Shown here: one piece after another, positions 47,564 through 57,708 of the stretch | How positions within the stretch are numbered: the first letter of the stretch is position 1 | Layout: every line of letters begins with the position of its first letter | Assembly (NCBI GenBank): GCA_963971405.1 | Contig: OZ020490.1 | Coordinates: forward strand, 8,914,874 to 8,978,873 | DNA from: Psococerastis gibbosa | Lineage: Eukaryota; Arthropoda; Insecta; Psocodea; Psocidae | DNA: 64,000 nt | Direction: 5' to 3' | Made by a program: the position numbers and the translations under genes | The notes under the pieces: generated by a model | The model's database searches: none | Told to the model about the DNA's origin: nothing | Seen by the model: only the letters and a program-made list of their open reading frames with translations

Positions 47564-50443
47564 TTATGTTTGAGCATCCCAGCTTATTTCCCTGAACTCG
47601 TCCAAGCTGTACAGTGGACATTCTTTAATTTTCCTTGTCACCACGGCCTTGTATCCTGAAAAATCCTTATTAGTAAGGCTGATGGGTAGGGCGTTGTAGT
47701 ATCTCATTGCCGAGTTTGGGAATGATGCGATGGACCTACTCAGCCTGCATCCGGGCAGATCCAAACGGTGAGCATTTCTTGTGTTATGCAGATGGACAGT
47801 ATTTCTTTCAGGGAACAGTTCTATGTTGGCTTTAATGTGCAGTAAGCATGAAAGAATATACTGGCTGTAAACCGTTGGAATGCCCATAGATGCAAACAGA
47901 GGTCGGCAGTGGTCTCTCCACCCGCTGGAAGCCACAATCCTGACAGCCTTTTTCTGTAACAAAAGAACATCGGCCACACCTGCAGAGTGACCCCATAAGA
48001 GTATGCCGTAGTTGATGTGGCTGTGGAAAAGAGCATAGTATGTCATTAGCAAATATTGTTTGGTGACCAAGTTCTTTAGTTTTCTTAACAGGAATATTAC
48101 TTTAGAGAGTTTTTTACAAAGCTGCTCAGAGTGGGCAGTCCAATTCAACTTAGGGTCCACAGTGAAGCCCAACAGCTTAACACAATCCCTCTCCGTATTC
48201 GGGGTTCCAGTCTGGAGGGAACAGGTCATCTTTTGTGTCTTTCCTTCGTTAAGTATAAGCTTGTTGTCCTCGAACCACTGGGCTGCCGCCGCTAGCAAGG
48301 CATCTGCCATCATTCGAGCCTCGGTGAGTGAGGGGCCCCTACAGTATATAGTTGCATCGTCAGCAAATAGCAAGGTCTGCAAGCCTAAATCATTCACCAT
48401 TATGAGGAACAGTAAGGGACCTAAGACAGATCCCTGAGGGACTCCGTACCTGACAGTCAGCCATTTAGAAATTGCTCCCTGAATGGACACACACTGCCGC
48501 CTGTTTGAGAGGTAGGAGATGAAGGTCTGAAGAACCACCCCATCTATTCCATATTTCTTTAGTTTCTCAAGCAACACCGCATGGTTAACACAATCGAAAG
48601 CTTTGCTGAGATCACAGAGGGTGAGTGATAGAGACTGGCCATTTTCAAGTGCCCCCAGTATCTCCTTAGCCAAAGAAAGAAGTGCGCTGGTTGTAGATCT
48701 ACCTTTCCTAAACCCGTGCTGGTTTGGGTTAAATAGGCCATTGCTCTCGAAGTACTCCATTAATTGGCAGTTCATGACAGTCTCAAATACTTTAGCTAAT
48801 GTTGGTATGATTGATATTGGCCTGTAGTTTGAGAGAGCAGAGGGGTCACCCTTCTTAAATACAGGAATAGTTCTAGCCATTTTTAATTCGTCAGGGAACA
48901 TTCCAGCTTGTAGGCAGATGTTTACAACAATGCAGATTGGCTCTGCTAATATGTCTATCACCGACTTAAGCAATTTGGGGGACAGACCATACACATCCAG
49001 GCTATCAGAGTTTTTAAAGCCCTTTACCATCTTGGTTATTTCTATGGGAGTGACCATCCTCCACCTATGGAACCTGGTTGGTGCTCTCGGCACCCTATCG
49101 ACAGGGTTCCTTCCGGATACTGGGATTAGGTCTACCATTTGAACCACCGAATCAACAAAAAAGTTATTAAAATCATCGGGACTGTTTTGTGTGGAAGTTT
49201 TAGATGGTAGTTTCCTCTCTTTGTTGACAATTTGCCAAGCTACTTTACTGGGGTTTGCCGCATTAACAATGAGATTAGTGTTAAAGGCTTTCTTTGCGGT
49301 ACATACCTTTGTTCGATAACACTTCTTACATCTTACATAGTCGAGATAGCAGCGGTTTCTGTATTCATTGTCAACTGCATTTTTATATAGGTCATTTAAC
49401 AAAAGCACCCGGATTCTATGTCGTCTTAATTCGTCATTATACCACGATTTTTGGGGCTGTTGCCTATGCTTTGGCGGCCCTGGTTTATTCACAGCTGGGA
49501 AGCAATGGTCTATTGCACTATTAATTGCCTTTAAGAACCTATTGAATGTGGCAGGTGGGTCGGTATGGTCTACAAGACTTGGCCACCTGACCTGAGCCAA
49601 GCTCTCATAGAACGCACGTTTGGCCTCATCACTAATTTTCCTCGACTGGAAAAAGTAATTTGGAGCCCAGGAGATGCTTTCCCCAATTTGCTTGTTCAGT
49701 ACAGCTTTCAATACAACCGCGCGATGGTCAGCAACAACTGGCTCTACAGTCGTGACTTCATGGACATAGGTAGAGGCCACAGTGTCAATGCAAGCTGCGC
49801 CCCTCGTTGGCTCGTAGTTTCCAACATGCAAACCATAAGTGTTCATTATATTTAAAAAAGCGGTTTTAAGGGCATTGTCACTCTCCAAGTGGATATTTAA
49901 GTCCCCGCCTAGTATAAGTGCATTATAGCGGCGTGACAGACACATAAGGCAAGCATCAAGCGACATGAAAAAATGGTCTATTGAACCATCAGGAGACCTG
50001 TATACGGATAAAATTACTGTAGACGATTCATTAAGCTCTATTGCCGAAAGTTCTATATCTAGTTCGGAAGAAAATTTTGAAACGTCTACCTCTTTGTATA
50101 AGATGTTCGGTCCAGTGTACACGGCCGTGCCTCCTCTCTCCCGTCTATCACGACAGTAGGCACTTGCCAGTTGCAGGTGACCAACTGCGGAAAAGAACTG
50201 AGTCTCGTCCTTCCTCATCCAGTGCTCACTGATGCACAAAATATCAGGAGGAGACTCATCAGTAAAAGATTCAACTAAGTTGAATTTGGACCGGAGACAC
50301 TGAACATTTAAAAATACAATCGTTAGTTCTCTCTCTTTCCGGGTCTTGACAGGGTGTTTAACATTCAACGGGCCAGTGGTATGGTGTGGGAGGCTCCTGT
50401 CCAGCGCAGGAGCGACAAGAAGTTTTTTATAAACAGTCCCCAT
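47564..50443 (-). CDS. LINE ORF2: endonuclease plus reverse transcriptase
   Basis: 959 residues with no stop or frameshift. An APE-type endonuclease spans about residues 42-245: FLNVQCLRSK (44-53), ISEHW with E73, GGDLN with D181 and N183, and VVADHR with D239 and H240. The endonuclease nicks target DNA to prime copying. The reverse transcriptase spans about 525-760: NYRPIS (539-544), QHGFRKGRST (575-584), DLSKAFD (611-617), GVPQGSVLGPLLF (667-679) and FADD (693-696) with the metal-binding aspartates. A C-terminal region of about 200 residues follows, as in CR1/jockey-type ORF2. The start is the first ATG inside the element, directly after an in-frame TAA near the junction; the native protein may begin further upstream. 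The intact frame suggests a recent insertion. Confidence 0.9.
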   Translation of the reverse strand: MGTVYKKLLVAPALDRSLPHHTTGPLNVKHPVKTRKERELTIVFLNVQCLRSKFNLVESFTDESPPDILCISEHWMRKDETQFFSAVGHLQLASAYCRDRRERGGTAVYTGPNILYKEVDVSKFSSELDIELSAIELNESSTVILSVYRSPDGSIDHFFMSLDACLMCLSRRYNALILGGDLNIHLESDNALKTAFLNIMNTYGLHVGNYEPTRGAACIDTVASTYVHEVTTVEPVVADHRAVVLKAVLNKQIGESISWAPNYFFQSRKISDEAKRAFYESLAQVRWPSLVDHTDPPATFNRFLKAINSAIDHCFPAVNKPGPPKHRQQPQKSWYNDELRRHRIRVLLLNDLYKNAVDNEYRNRCYLDYVRCKKCYRTKVCTAKKAFNTNLIVNAANPSKVAWQIVNKERKLPSKTSTQNSPDDFNNFFVDSVVQMVDLIPVSGRNPVDRVPRAPTRFHRWRMVTPIEITKMVKGFKNSDSLDVYGLSPKLLKSVIDILAEPICIVVNICLQAGMFPDELKMARTIPVFKKGDPSALSNYRPISIIPTLAKVFETVMNCQLMEYFESNGLFNPNQHGFRKGRSTTSALLSLAKEILGALENGQSLSLTLCDLSKAFDCVNHAVLLEKLKKYGIDGVVLQTFISYLSNRRQCVSIQGAISKWLTVRYGVPQGSVLGPLLFLIMVNDLGLQTLLFADDATIYCRGPSLTEARMMADALLAAAAQWFEDNKLILNEGKTQKMTCSLQTGTPNTERDCVKLLGFTVDPKLNWTAHSEQLCKKLSKVIFLLRKLKNLVTKQYLLMTYYALFHSHINYGILLWGHSAGVADVLLLQKKAVRIVASSGWRDHCRPLFASMGIPTVYSQYILSCLLHIKANIELFPERNTVHLHNTRNAHRLDLPGCRLSRSIASFPNSAMRYYNALPISLTNKDFSGYKAVVTRKIKECPLYSLDEFREISWDAQT

Positions 50444-52541
50444 GTTTTAGGGGTTATGGCCACACAATTCACCATTATTTCCTTGTTATCTGCTAATTCG
50501 TGAAAGCGTCCGCAGCAAATATAACTTTTTGGGTCAATCCTTTAATTTTGCAATCCAAGTTCTTAACCTTCAGAATGAATGCCTTTCCTCCTTAGAAAAT
50601 ATATTCTGGAAAATAATTAAAATTGGTTAGTCAGGAAATAGGTATCAGGAGATTCGGTAAGTTTTAGAGAGGAAACTAGCTTAAAAATATTCTAAAGAAT
50701 CAAAACTAACGTTAAAAATGCTAAATGGAAGTTGAATTTGAAATTAATTAATAAAAATACCAGTTTATGCAACATAAGTTTTCTAGGTACACAAATATAA
50801 TGCTAATAATAATGCGATTTTGGAAAGTGATGCGTTGTCAATTCATTATAATGGGATTGGAATTTCCGGTACCTACCCCGGTGAAGGGGGTGGGGGTGCG
50901 CTATTGGCACGTTTTGGGCCACTCATGTCCATTGTCAGTTTAGTCTTGGAAGCGTCAACAACTCAAGAAGTCGTTCTGTGTCATTTCCTTGTTATTGTCA
51001 CCTAAGTTTGGAATTCCTAATCTTGAGCATTATGGGTAAGTAGTTTTCGCTTTATAAATAATTTAGATAGGACTCATCATTTCCTGGTTTCCTTATTTTA
51101 AACAGGTGGAAAGGACGGGGTAGGAATTAGGATCTCAAATTGTAGGTAAGCAATCCACAAGATCTCAAAATTGATTTGAATTTTGTGGACGTCAACTTAA
51201 CAACAAACAAAAACCACTTATTTGACTTAGTACTCACAATTTTAAAAATAATGTACTGCTATGCATATTTACGTATGGATCACATCCACAATAGCAAATT
51301 GTGGTTTTTGGAGTTTCCGGTACCTACCCCGGTTAAGGGGTGGGGGTACGCTATTGCCACGCCCTTCGCCACTCATTCTATGGTAATCCTTGGAAGCGTC
51401 AGCAGCTCAAATTGTGTTTAGTGTCATTATTGTGTTTTTGCCACCCAAGTTCTCAATCTTCACTCTTCAGGATGGGTAAGTTTGGTTTTCCTCTTTAGAA
51501 ATATTCTGCAAAATAATTTATAAATTAGGTAAACTTCACTGTGTAGTCCCAAAGTACCGATTTTCTTACTTTGAAATTTGGGAAGCTTCGATGGGTTTAG
51601 GGCGAACCCGTGGGTCAAAAATCACGACAACAGCTTAAATGTCTAAACAAAAATGACTACCATGTTAACTTGATTTCTAATTATTAAAAATTTCTTTTAC
51701 TGTAGATTACCGTTTTGTTAGTTCTTTCTGGCACTAAACTTATTCAAATTTTAACTGTTTGCTCATATTATTTCCTTCGATTTGTCTAATAATCTACAGA
51801 TGTTTTACAGGTTTTCAATATTTATATAGGTACCTACGCATCCATCCACACTTACACTTTAACATGATTCACAAGCTATTCCCGGATCAAATTTAAGTAA
51901 TATTCCACATATTTCTCTTTATTTTTCCCTTCCTCATCGGACGCTTCCCATGTGTTTTATTCATTATCACAGTGCACAGGCAGTTCTCAGCTGATAAGGT
52001 TTCTATCTGCCACATTTCCTTTATACAAATAATTTGCATTGAAACTTCAAAACTTAGACTTTACACGCACATTACTCACGAACTTCTAAACAGATTGATA
52101 AATTAAGTCTTACAATAATCGTTTATCAATTTTCACAGAAATAACATGAACATTCACCAAGCCGCCATGACACTATCTCAATTCTCAACCAAACAAGCAA
52201 GAAGCCAACATAAAAAACCTAAAATATGTAAAAACAAATTATCCCGCCAAAAAAACTTTCAAAGTTAATATATTTTTAATTTTTAACACCATTTCCTCAT
52301 ACTTTAGATCTATTTCGCCTTTTCAAGCTTTATTTAACGCCCGGAACAAACCACTGATACTTTGTATTTTATCACTGAGCATAAATATCACTGTCGTAAT
52401 AATATATCAGGAACTATTATGCTACCGCGGTGGTCATATAATTTTTCAATGTATTTCCGAGCCTTAAATTTAGGGATTTGTTCAATATATTGCCTATGTG
52501 AAATTCCCAATTCTAACCATTGTCTTTTATTATTTTTGCAG

Positions 52542-52798
52542 ATAACAACGGTACTAAGCAGCAGCCCAACAACGCTACATCGTCTTCAGCTTCGACTGCC
52601 CAGCCCATCAATGTGGAGATCGACCTGACGTACTTGCTGGAACAGGCCGCGAGAGCCGGGTACACAGGTGCCGTGAAGAAGGTGCAGTACAGAGGGTGGG
52701 AGGCTGATCTCAGACTGACGATCGGTCCTGTTGAGGCGATGATGGACCTCATCGAGAAGAAGCAGGCCGAAAACAACAGACGCCATCAAGGCAACTAA
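52542..52798 (+). CDS. 86-aa protein, coding exon 2 (unit 14)
   Basis: Protein identical to unit 1. First-exon candidates are ATGG at 51032-51035 (beta) and 51472-51475 (gamma), both downstream of the LINE insertion and so not separated from exon 2. Confidence 0.8.
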
Positions 52799-54399
52799 AT
52801 TATGGTAAGTTACTTTTGTTTACTTTTTAAAAAAGCTTTCATTTTACATGCATTTTGCATCTGATCATTTCTTTACCACTCTCCATTTATTTTTATTTTG
52901 TACCTAACGTTTTTTTTTTTCATTGCAGAACCTATTCACCGAAGCCTAGTCAAATCACCCCCCAAGCCATTTCCATTTCAACCGGGACCAACGTACAACT
53001 CGTAGTTACCTGCGGTGCTCAAGTTTTCGACCAACTATGTGCCTTACATAATACTTTTATCAATGTATATATATTTTAACTGTGATGGGTAAATTGCATG
53101 CTGTGATGATGAACTTATGGGTTTATTAACAATTATCTAGTCTTTACAGAGTACGTGTACATATTTTTGTAGCTGTGACGGTAATGTATTTTAACATTTG
53201 ATAATATTGTGATATTACTGCTGTGACGTAAAACTAATGTTTTCTAATAGATTTTGGGTACCTACATAGTAAGTTATGACGATAATGCATTTTTGCATTG
53301 AGACATGTACCGGTATGTTTATTAACGTAGTAGTATGTATTTAGTAAGTTATGACGATAATGTATTTATGCATTGGAAATTATTTTTGGGGTGTAATGTA
53401 GCTCGCCTCCTCGTGGTGCACCCTGGTTAACACTGAATGAGCTACACAACTGCGCATACACCATGCTACAGCAGTCAATACTAACTGAACTGTCCAGGCT
53501 TTCAGGAAACAGATATGAATGAGTCACATTCATCAGAAGAAATGATCGTCTACATTTCGATATGCTGTATGTACCGGTCGTCAATAACAGCAATTGGCCA
53601 AAGTTTTTTAATTCCTCCGACATGACATTGTCACTTACTGCTATTTTTTACTAATCAAATTCAATACCAACTTGTAACTGTGGCCCACCGTTGTTAGTGA
53701 CGGCACTTAAGGAACATCAAAATTAAATAATTTGTCTGATATTTTTCATGGCTCTGCGGTCGATATATCCTGTGATATTTGAATTTTAACACTTGACCGG
53801 TTTTTTCTATTGCGGTGATACGGGTCTCACCATTTGCCTTTATTTCACATCACTCCTGCACAAATATGACCATGCAGCTATATATACAGTATAATATACA
53901 TGATGTTCACTATTTCCATGTACAGTAGGTAGTTACAATATACAATATATTTCCCAAACGTTTACAAAACAAATAATTCCTTTCTTCTGTAGCCAGAGGC
54001 TTTTGCTATGTGTGACGTGATTACAGTGAGCGTCTTTAGTCAATTATTCCACATTGTTAGTTTATGAGATAGAGTACGTATAGTTATTGTTAGTTAGGTT
54101 ATGTTAGTAGTTAGTTTAGTTAGACGTATGAGTATTGCATATTAATAGATTACATCCACAGAAGCAGATGGGGGTTATGGCCACACAATTCACCATTATT
54201 TCCTTGTTATCTGCTAATTCGTGAAAGCGTCCGCAGCAAATATAACTTTTTGGGTCAATCCTTTAATTTTGCAATCCAAGTTCTTAACCTTCAGAATGAA
54301 TGCCTTTCCTCCTTAGAAAATATATTCTGGAAAATAATTAAAATTGGTTAGTCAGGAAATAGGTATCAGGAGATTCGGTAAGTTTTAGAGGGGAAACTA

Positions 54400-54422
54400 G
54401 GGTCAAGTGGGGGAAATGTAAA
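54400..54422. repeat. Left terminal inverted repeat
   Basis: 23 bp starting GGGTCAAGTGGGGG and ending AAATGTAAA. It pairs with 57670-57692, with mismatches at positions 9 and 14. The TA at 54398-54399 adjoins it. Confidence 0.9.
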
Positions 54423-54587
54423 CGTTTTTGGCACTTGTCGCGCAGTCTCTAACTTTTTACTACCAACGGGAGCATTTTATGAACATGACAAATGTCTTAG
54501 TTGTTATTTCCATTAATTAAATATTCATTCAATGCATGCACTATGTCCTAATGCTCCAATTTAATTTATAAGATGAATTTGGAAGCA

Positions 54588-54652
54588 TTTACATTGACCC
54601 CACCAATTACAACTTAGTTTACAATTACCCCAGTTTTGGGGTGAATGTGAAC
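54588..54652. repeat. Subterminal motif cluster, left
   Basis: Three copies of a motif near GTTYACAWTYACCCC: TTTACATTGACCCC at 54588-54601, GTTTACAATTACCCC at 54617-54631, and the reverse form GGGGTGAATGTGAAC at 54638-54652. The last two make an inverted pair. The terminal repeat carries the same word. Likely transposase-binding sites. Confidence 0.65.
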
Positions 54653-54724
54653 GGTTTGCTTATTCAGCTTTTTAAGAATATTTTACATCAATAATGCAAT
54701 GCCAGGATAGAACGAAGTAATTGG

Positions 54725-54730
54725 TTTATT
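54725..54730 (-). promoter_or_regulatory. Polyadenylation signal of the transposase gene
   Basis: AATAAA on the minus strand, about 150 nt after the stop codon. The rest of 54423-54881 holds 3' UTR and the left subterminal motifs. Confidence 0.5.
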
Positions 54731-54881
54731 CTTATATAACAGCAAAATACAAAAAAGTCCATAAAACAGTTTTATCATGTTCAATCAGCCTCAGTGCCTG
54801 TTGAATCCTGGTCCGAGTTAATCATGTTTCCCAAGTGGTTCGGAATTCCGGAATCCACTTGAAAGCTGAAAAAGCCACACA

Positions 54882-57215
54882 TCAAACAAGGGTAATTGAT
54901 TCCGGGAATTGTGTTTTGAAGGTGTATAGCCCTCTTCTTATCTCCGGGGTGGGCAAAAGTTTTTTAATGCATGACATATTTACCCAATCTTCATCAATAA
55001 CAGTAGGAAAAGAATACTGTTTCCTACCGCGTTTCAGAAAATTTACCTTCACGTTACATGTTTGGTTTTCGGCAATAACTTGACCAACATAGTACAAAGT
55101 TCCTTTCGTACCATTGTATTCCACCAGAACCCAATCATTTATTTGAACATGGTCCACCTTTTCAAAAAATTTTTTGATGTCTACGTCATCTTCATTAAAT
55201 TCATCCGTAACGTCATCTTCCCAGTTTCCTCCTGAAGAATCCGTAAGATTTGCGATTTCTTCTTCAAGTGAGATCTTCTTTTTCTTCGCCGTCATCATAC
55301 TTTCTCCTTCTTCTGTTGAAGAATCTGCGAGGTTGGCCAAATCGTCTCCAAAAGAACTTTTCTTCTTCGCCTTTTTTCTTCGCTTTCCAGGCACGGTGTC
55401 TTCCTTCTTACATGCCTTCTTTTTTTTAACTTGCTTCTTCTCTTCTGCTTCTTTAAGGCGCAGTAATACCTCCTGCGATGTGAGCACTTCTCCGTAAGCG
55501 AGCTGCTTTAATCTTGGGGTAACGTATTTTTTCTTCTTGTTTTCATCAGGCACGTCAAACAGTGATTTCAGGATTTCAGTCGTCGGTTCGACGCTGACGT
55601 CTTGTGACATATCACGAAAGGGCAAAGCCTTCTTTACGTTAATCACCTCTAACAGAGACTTGAAAACTTCAACAACCGCATTTTTCATTGGTGTGTCTAT
55701 TGTGTTTGTGCAAGGGTGGACTACTGTATCAGACACGTTTAAACACGATGTTGGGCTTGCCACGGATTGAACTCCCGAACCTACACAGACTTTCACAGAA
55801 GATGGCTGGATTTCTGAATGAACAGTGGTGCTTTGAGAAGGGGTAGGCCTATTCGAAGTCGCTGGTAGAGTGCTTGAAGGCTGAGACTGGATTGCTAAGC
55901 CAACAGGGCCGCTTTCTGAAGATGTAGTCGCAGGAAGGGTGCTTGAAGACACAGCTGAGCTAGACCTATTTTCATAATATTCACTGAGCTCATTCTTGTT
56001 GAAAAAATCTGTAGAGAACTTGGATCTGTCAAGAGGAAAAACCCCTGTGTTTTTAAAGCCTGAAGTTATGTTTTTTTCTGGTATCTCTTTCCATAGATCC
56101 CCCAAAACTTTAGCAAATTCATTTTTTTTCATGCGTCCAGTGCCTTTTCCGACTTGAGATTTTCCAAATGCCACAAGTTTTTTTTCCCATGACGTTTTCA
56201 GTGGTCCAAAAACACATTTATCAAGTGGCTGTATTCGGTCTGATAGGTGGCTCGGAAATTTAAACATTTGAATATTGTTTTTCATTGCTGCTTCTATTAT
56301 CCTGACGCTTCTATGAGAAGCGTGGCCGTCAAAGAGAAGAAGTGCATTTTGTTTTGGACAATTCTTCTCAATCCTCTTTTGGCACACGTAAGGAATGAAC
56401 GCATTTGAAAACCAGTGATAAAACTGTGGCTCTTCCATCCAACCTTTCGATGAAGCAGCGTACAACGTTCCCTTGAAGTCATCAGGAGAGGTCCAACGGG
56501 CCTGCACAGCTGCTCCTTTGAAGATAATTAAGGGAGGGAGCTTACCACCATCAGCGGCTACGCACGCAAGGACAGTTACAGACTGCCTTCCTGATCCTCC
56601 GGTTACACGGCTTAGGGGCTTCCCCTTAACACCAATAGCTCGCAGCCTTGATGGATCGAGTTTGAACCCAGATTCATCGGTGTTAAATAAAAATGATGGG
56701 TCTCGGATGTTATTGGTCTTCATCGCCGCTTCCAGTTTGTCATAAAAATCATAGACAATATCCGGCTTTCTAGCATTTTTCCGTTTTTTTTCGAGCACTT
56801 CTGGCTTTTTAAGAGACAAACATGTTTTATATCGTTGCATAAAGCCATAATACCAATCTTTCCCTGGCTTTCCTCCTTTAAATTTGTTCTTGATTTTAGA
56901 CTGGGTGAGAAACTCCGAAACGAGCTGGATCACTTCATCGATGGTGCATGGATGGCCCATGCCGGCCCTCTCTTTGAGGCATTCCGCCAATGCGTCCTCA
57001 ATTTCTTTGCCTAATTTACATGTCCCTCCTTGACCAATTTTCGATACAGGTGTTTTTCTTCCTTTTAGTCGGTTAAATATGACGCTTGCAGGAATTTTAT
57101 ATCGAGCTTCGGCTTCTTTATATGTTACACCTCGGCCAATTGCATTACAAGCTTCTTGTAATGCCTGGCTATCATATGACGGAGGTGGCTTTTTTCTTTT
57201 ATAAGTGCGTGGCAT
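54882..57215 (-). CDS. pogo-type transposase with C-terminal SH3/Tudor-like domain
   Basis: 777 residues, no break. Residues about 15-55 form a Pipsqueak-type helix-turn-helix (LQEACNAIGRGVTYKEAEAR, then IPASVIFNRLKG), and 65-135 look like a second, CENP-B-like DNA-binding segment. The DDE_1 catalytic core is about 150-380: NTDESGF with D180, LLFDGHASHRS with D296 and QPLDKCVFGPLK with D332, making a DDD triad with 35 residues between the last two. Residues after 400 are Ser/Thr/Pro-rich, then lysine-rich and likely nuclear-localising. Two copies of a short acidic motif follow (DDLANLADSS and EEIANLTDSS). Residues 690-755 resemble an SH3/Tudor barrel (DWVLVEYNG, YYVGQVI, VKVNFLKR). It cuts and pastes the element at TA sites in the nucleus. 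The start ATG at 57213-57215 lies 3 nt after a splice acceptor. Confidence 0.9.
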   Translation of the reverse strand: MPRTYKRKKPPPSYDSQALQEACNAIGRGVTYKEAEARYKIPASVIFNRLKGRKTPVSKIGQGGTCKLGKEIEDALAECLKERAGMGHPCTIDEVIQLVSEFLTQSKIKNKFKGGKPGKDWYYGFMQRYKTCLSLKKPEVLEKKRKNARKPDIVYDFYDKLEAAMKTNNIRDPSFLFNTDESGFKLDPSRLRAIGVKGKPLSRVTGGSGRQSVTVLACVAADGGKLPPLIIFKGAAVQARWTSPDDFKGTLYAASSKGWMEEPQFYHWFSNAFIPYVCQKRIEKNCPKQNALLLFDGHASHRSVRIIEAAMKNNIQMFKFPSHLSDRIQPLDKCVFGPLKTSWEKKLVAFGKSQVGKGTGRMKKNEFAKVLGDLWKEIPEKNITSGFKNTGVFPLDRSKFSTDFFNKNELSEYYENRSSSAVSSSTLPATTSSESGPVGLAIQSQPSSTLPATSNRPTPSQSTTVHSEIQPSSVKVCVGSGVQSVASPTSCLNVSDTVVHPCTNTIDTPMKNAVVEVFKSLLEVINVKKALPFRDMSQDVSVEPTTEILKSLFDVPDENKKKKYVTPRLKQLAYGEVLTSQEVLLRLKEAEEKKQVKKKKACKKEDTVPGKRRKKAKKKSSFGDDLANLADSSTEEGESMMTAKKKKISLEEEIANLTDSSGGNWEDDVTDEFNEDDVDIKKFFEKVDHVQINDWVLVEYNGTKGTLYYVGQVIAENQTCNVKVNFLKRGRKQYSFPTVIDEDWVNMSCIKKLLPTPEIRRGLYTFKTQFPESITLV

Positions 57216-57218
57216 TTC
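57216..57218 (-). other. Three-base leader between splice acceptor and transposase ATG
   Basis: GAA on the minus strand separates the acceptor AG from the ATG, giving G at -3. This arrangement supports the chosen start codon. Confidence 0.4.
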
Positions 57219-57469
57219 CTAAAAGATAAAAATTATGTTATAAAATTGTTTAAATGAATAAAGAGATCGTTCACATTTACCCCGAAATGGTGTTCACAAT
57301 CACCCCAATGATTCATCTTCTTGGGGTGAATGTGAATATGTTTTTCTTCGGCTTGTGGCAAACCTAACATGGTTAACTCCGTACAGTTAATGTAGCCACT
57401 TATATTCCCTATTAATCGTATACTACTTTATTAAAAAAAAAGTCAAAAGTAAAATTTTAGAACACTTAC
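57219..57469 (-). other. 5' UTR intron of the transposase gene
   Basis: On the minus strand the donor GTAAGTGTT starts at 57469 and the acceptor TATCTTTTAG ends at 57219, 3 nt before the ATG. The untranslated first exon would lie between about 57470 and the right end of the element. Confidence 0.5.
57269..57337. repeat. Subterminal motif cluster, right, within the 5' UTR intron
   Basis: GTTCACATTTACCCC at 57269-57283, GTTCACAATCACCCC at 57292-57306 and the reverse form GGGGTGAATGTGAAT at 57323-57337. They lie inside the proposed intron of the transposase gene, so binding there could also affect its expression. Confidence 0.65.
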
Positions 57470-57652
57470 CAATTCAAGATGATCGTTTTGAAATCCACTT
57501 CAAAAATCAAGGTAATTTTAAAACGAATTTTTTGCCTCTCTTGTTATTTCTAAACAAATAAATGCGATTGCCGCTATCTAAAAACGTGTCATTAGAACAA
57601 CGTGCAATGAGATTTCCCCGCCAACTTTTGAAATAACAGAACTACGGTGTCT

Positions 57653-57683
57653 GTTTACAATCACCCCTATTTACATTTACCCC
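57653..57683. repeat. Subterminal motif pair beside the right terminal repeat
   Basis: GTTTACAATCACCCC at 57653-57667 and ATTTACATTTACCCC at 57669-57683, the second overlapping the terminal repeat. Confidence 0.6.
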
Positions 57684-57692
57684 TCTTGACCC
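57670..57692. repeat. Right terminal inverted repeat
   Basis: On the minus strand it begins GGGTCAAGAGGGGT and ends AAATGTAAA. The TA at 57693-57694 follows. Confidence 0.9.
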
Positions 57693-57694
57693 TA

Positions 57695-57708
57695 CTAAAA
57701 AACTAGGG
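57695..57708. other. Filler DNA at the transposon right flank
   Basis: Fourteen bases between the right TA and host sequence that resumes at GGAATTTCC. They do not match the host unit at this point. They end AAACTAGGG, the same nine bases that span the left host/transposon junction (54394-54402). Probably made during repair, or the remnant of a second insertion. Confidence 0.6.

Larger units (their letters stand above)
47404..50449 (-). mobile_element. Non-LTR retrotransposon (CR1-group-like LINE), minus strand
   Basis: A 3046-bp insertion that interrupts the unit cleanly. The host run GCAGAT followed by five G in other units is split as one G on the left and four on the right, with no base lost and no visible target duplication. 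The 3' end, on the left, is (TGAT)7 read on the element strand instead of poly(A). Short tandem tails of this kind are typical of the CR1/L2/Rex1 group, and the reverse-transcriptase motifs fit that group. Only the endonuclease/RT frame is present; its ATG lies 6 nt from the 5' junction, so ORF1 and the 5' UTR are absent, as in a 5'-truncated copy. Clade assignment is tentative. Confidence 0.88.
47159..53925 (+). repeat. Tandem unit 14, interrupted by a LINE
   Basis: Host unit sequence runs 47159-47403, resumes at 50450 and continues to 53925. Without the insert it is about 3721 bp. The insertion point is in the alpha cassette, so beta and gamma are intact. Private features are a 5-bp ATTCT-type duplication in TCTCAATTCTCAACC near 52180 and the shortest T run, 11, in the 3' UTR intron. 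Confidence 0.93.
54400..57692 (-). mobile_element. Complete pogo-type (Tc1/mariner-related) DNA transposon
   Basis: 3293 bp bounded by 23-bp terminal inverted repeats with two mismatches, starting GGGTCAAG, and flanked by TA on both sides (54398-54399 and 57693-57694), the target duplication of this superfamily. It carries one gene on the minus strand with a 5' UTR intron (57219-57469) and an AATAAA signal (54725-54730). Clusters of a 15-bp motif lie inside both ends. Full length, an open transposase frame and well-matched ends suggest that it moved recently. Confidence 0.92.

Noticed and set aside
48060..50232. Plus-strand open frames inside the LINE
   Set aside because: All lie opposite the 959-aa endonuclease/RT gene and show no domain of their own.
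47404..50449. Retrovirus-like or LTR element
   Set aside because: No long terminal repeats, protease or integrase; the endonuclease is of APE type and the tail is a microsatellite.
54835..56745. Plus-strand open frames inside the pogo-type element
   Set aside because: Opposite-strand shadows of the transposase gene; the serine/phenylalanine-rich one reflects the lysine/glutamate-rich coding strand.
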